This document shows, piece by piece, positions 35,223 to 36,786 of a DNA stretch of 36,786 nt; position 1 is the first letter of the stretch; every line of letters starts with the position of its first letter. Below the pieces are notes generated by a model. That model made no database searches, had not been told where the DNA came from, and saw only the letters and a program-made list of their open reading frames with translations. This DNA is from an uncultured delta proteobacterium (GTDB lineage: Bacteria > Myxococcota_A > Polyangia > Haliangiales > Haliangiaceae), in contig CAADGB010000106.1 in assembly GCA_900696455.1 (NCBI GenBank), positions 1 to 36,786 of the forward strand, given 5' to 3'. Both the position numbers and the translations under genes were made by a program.

Positions 35223-36786
35223 ATGACCAGCGTGCGCCCCGACCCCGCCAGCGACCCCCTCATCGGCCAGACGGTCGGCGGTCGCTACGTGCTCCTGCGC
35301 CGCGTCGGCAAGGGCGGCATGGGCGTGGTCTACGAGGCCGATCACACCGGCCTGGGCAAGCGGGTGGCGGTCAAGCTCCTGCTCGACAAGTACACCGACG
35401 ACCCCGAGGTGGTCGCCCGCTTCCAGCGCGAGGCCCGCACCGCCAGCTCGATCGGCCACGACCACATCGTCGAGGTCACCGACGCCGGCACGCACGACGA
35501 CGGGCGTAGCTACATCGTCATGGAGCTGCTCGAGGGCGCCAGCCTGGCCGAGGTGCTGGAGGCCAGCGGGCCGATGCCGGCGGCGCGCGCCGTCCACATC
35601 GTGCACCAGGTCCTGCGCGGGTTGGGCGCGGCCCATGCCAAGGGCATCGTCCACCGCGACATGAAGCCGGAGAACGTCTTCCTGGTCGCCAAGGGCGACC
35701 GCGTCGACTACGTGAAGATCATGGACTGCGGCATCTCGAAGTTCCTGATGTCGACGGAGAGCAAGGTCCGGCTGACCGCCACCGGCGCGGTCATCGGCAC
35801 CCCGGTCTACATGGCGCCCGAGCAGGCCATGGCGCTCGGCGAGGTCGACGCCCGGGTCGACCTGTACGCGGTCGGCGTGATGCTCTACGAGATGCTGGCG
35901 GGGCACCCGCCGTTCCAGGCGCCGAGCTACATCGCGCTGGTCACCCAGCACCTCAACCTGCCGCCGCCGCCGCTGGGCGCCGAGCGCCCCGATCTGCCCC
36001 GTCGCCTGGTGGCGGCGGTGCACCACGCGCTGGAGAAGGACCCGGCCCATCGCTTCCAGAGCGCGGCCGAGATGGCCGCCGGCATCCCCGCCGCCGACGC
36101 CCTGGCCTACGCCGATCAGCTCTCGACGGTGGGCTCGAGCGGCGAGCACCCGGGCGCCAGCCGGACCTCGGCCGAGTCGCCGCAGGCGCTGGCGCGCGCG
36201 TTCCCGGCGCACCACTCCACGCCCGGCGGCACGGTGCCGACCGGGAGCCAGGTCTTCGGGCTGCCGCCGGCGACCGGTGCGGCGCCGGCGCCGCCGCGCT
36301 CGCGCTGGCCGCTCGCGATCGCCGGGCTCGCGGTCCTGGCCGCGGCGGTGATCCTGGCGGTCGGTCTCGGCGGCGGACGCGCGGCGCCGCCGCCCGCGCC
36401 GGCGGCCGGGCAGACCCAGCCCGAGGATCCGGCCGCGACGCCGGCGCCGGGGGCGGCCGGCGAGGCGGCGGGGACGCTCGAGATCGTGTCGCAGCCGGCG
36501 GGCGCGACGGTGTTCGTCGACGGCGTCGAGCGCGGCAAGACGCCGCTGGTGGTGGCCGAGGTGGCGGCCGGCATCCACGAGATCCGCCTCGCGCTCGATG
36601 GCTACACCGAGGTCGCGCTCAACAAGTCGGTGCGCCCGGGCCGCGACGAGACCGTGACCGCGACGCTGGCGCGGGCCGAGGTCGCGCCGGTGCGCGCCGG
36701 CGGTCCGGCGGTCACGGGGCCGCGCACCGGCGGGCGCGGCGCGAGGCCGGGCGACGGCGGGGGCAGCGCGAGGCCGGGCGACGGCG
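35223..36786 (+). CDS. Ser/Thr protein kinase with membrane anchor and PEGA domain (3' end outside window)
   Basis: An open frame of 521 codons running off the window. The kinase domain (about 20-285) has GKGGMGVVYEA, K51 in VAVKLL, H-R-D146-M-K-P-E-N and the activation-segment end MAPEQ. The magnesium motif reads D168-C169-G, where nearly all such kinases have DFG. A Pro/Ala linker, a transmembrane helix (about 361-383) and a PEGA domain (about 416-490: LEIVSQPAGATVFVDG, GKTPLVVAEV, IHEIRLALDGY) follow, then a Gly/Arg/Pro tail. The cytoplasmic kinase would respond to the external PEGA domain binding wall or surface polymers. The DCG variant should be checked for activity. It lies behind the PBP gene. 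Confidence 0.9.
   Translation, partial: MTSVRPDPASDPLIGQTVGGRYVLLRRVGKGGMGVVYEADHTGLGKRVAVKLLLDKYTDDPEVVARFQREARTASSIGHDHIVEVTDAGTHDDGRSYIVMELLEGASLAEVLEASGPMPAARAVHIVHQVLRGLGAAHAKGIVHRDMKPENVFLVAKGDRVDYVKIMDCGISKFLMSTESKVRLTATGAVIGTPVYMAPEQAMALGEVDARVDLYAVGVMLYEMLAGHPPFQAPSYIALVTQHLNLPPPPLGAERPDLPRRLVAAVHHALEKDPAHRFQSAAEMAAGIPAADALAYADQLSTVGSSGEHPGASRTSAESPQALARAFPAHHSTPGGTVPTGSQVFGLPPATGAAPAPPRSRWPLAIAGLAVLAAAVILAVGLGGGRAAPPPAPAAGQTQPEDPAATPAPGAAGEAAGTLEIVSQPAGATVFVDGVERGKTPLVVAEVAAGIHEIRLALDGYTEVALNKSVRPGRDETVTATLARAEVAPVRAGGPAVTGPRTGGRGARPGDGGGSARPGDG

Overview
The window is very GC-rich, densely packed DNA from one bacterial chromosome. Its gene content points to the Myxococcota (a myxobacterium, perhaps a Kofleriaceae/Haliangiales-type lineage). 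The signs are an Hsp/Thr-type kinase with a membrane anchor and PEGA domain, ECF sigma factors, many proline-rich lipoproteins, Ig-like/lamin-tail surface lipoproteins, a GYF-AIM24 fusion, a GspE_N-GAF-HEAT protein, and a ferredoxin-FAD reductase with a long disordered tail. This placement is inferred from gene content and composition, not from any search. Nearly all very long open frames antisense to the genes below are high-GC shadows and are left out.

Layout. 1-500: tandem repeats. 507-2646: translationally coupled ECF sigma / zinc anti-sigma / Spy-like periplasmic protein operon, followed by 110-bp tandem repeats. 3022-8270: PEGA lipoprotein, an exported protein of unknown function, a DNA-methylase-like enzyme with an unusual SLPD motif, an Asp/Ser-repeat exported protein with an EF-hand loop, pseudouridine-5'-phosphate glycosidase (psuG) and a small Cys-rich protein. 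8424-15423 (minus strand): ferredoxin/FAD reductase with four copies of a [DE][DE][AP]TRxxD motif, a RAYT-type transposase beside a 17-bp-stem palindrome, and a 992-aa Ig-domain lipoprotein. 15508-18380: GYF-AIM24 protein, HEAT-repeat protein, a candidate selenoprotein, and a small membrane protein. 18417-23253 (minus): a three-gene coupled operon with a catalytic M16 peptidase, a non-catalytic M16 partner and an Lnb/DUF4105 membrane protein. 23254-27173: G-rich and hexamer repeats, a good sigma70-type promoter, a small acidic conserved-looking protein, then a translation cluster (rpsU, prmA, rsmE) and an RDD membrane protein. 27182-36786: GspE_N-GAF-HEAT protein, POTRA-domain protein, second ECF-type sigma factor, anchored hypothetical protein, class A penicillin-binding protein, and a Ser/Thr kinase cut by the window end.

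The most notable observation is at 17619-17975 on the minus strand. An Spx/ArsC-family thioredoxin-fold protein carries an in-frame TGA exactly where the first cysteine of its CxxC site belongs (U15-T-S-C18). A hairpin begins 14 nt after the TGA, with its apical loop 21 nt downstream and a G in the second loop position, as expected of a bacterial SECIS element. Automated annotation would start this gene at an internal TTG and lose the active site. The gene is best read as a selenocysteine-containing Spx/ArsC-like redox protein, pending comparison with homologues and proof of a Sec system in the genome.
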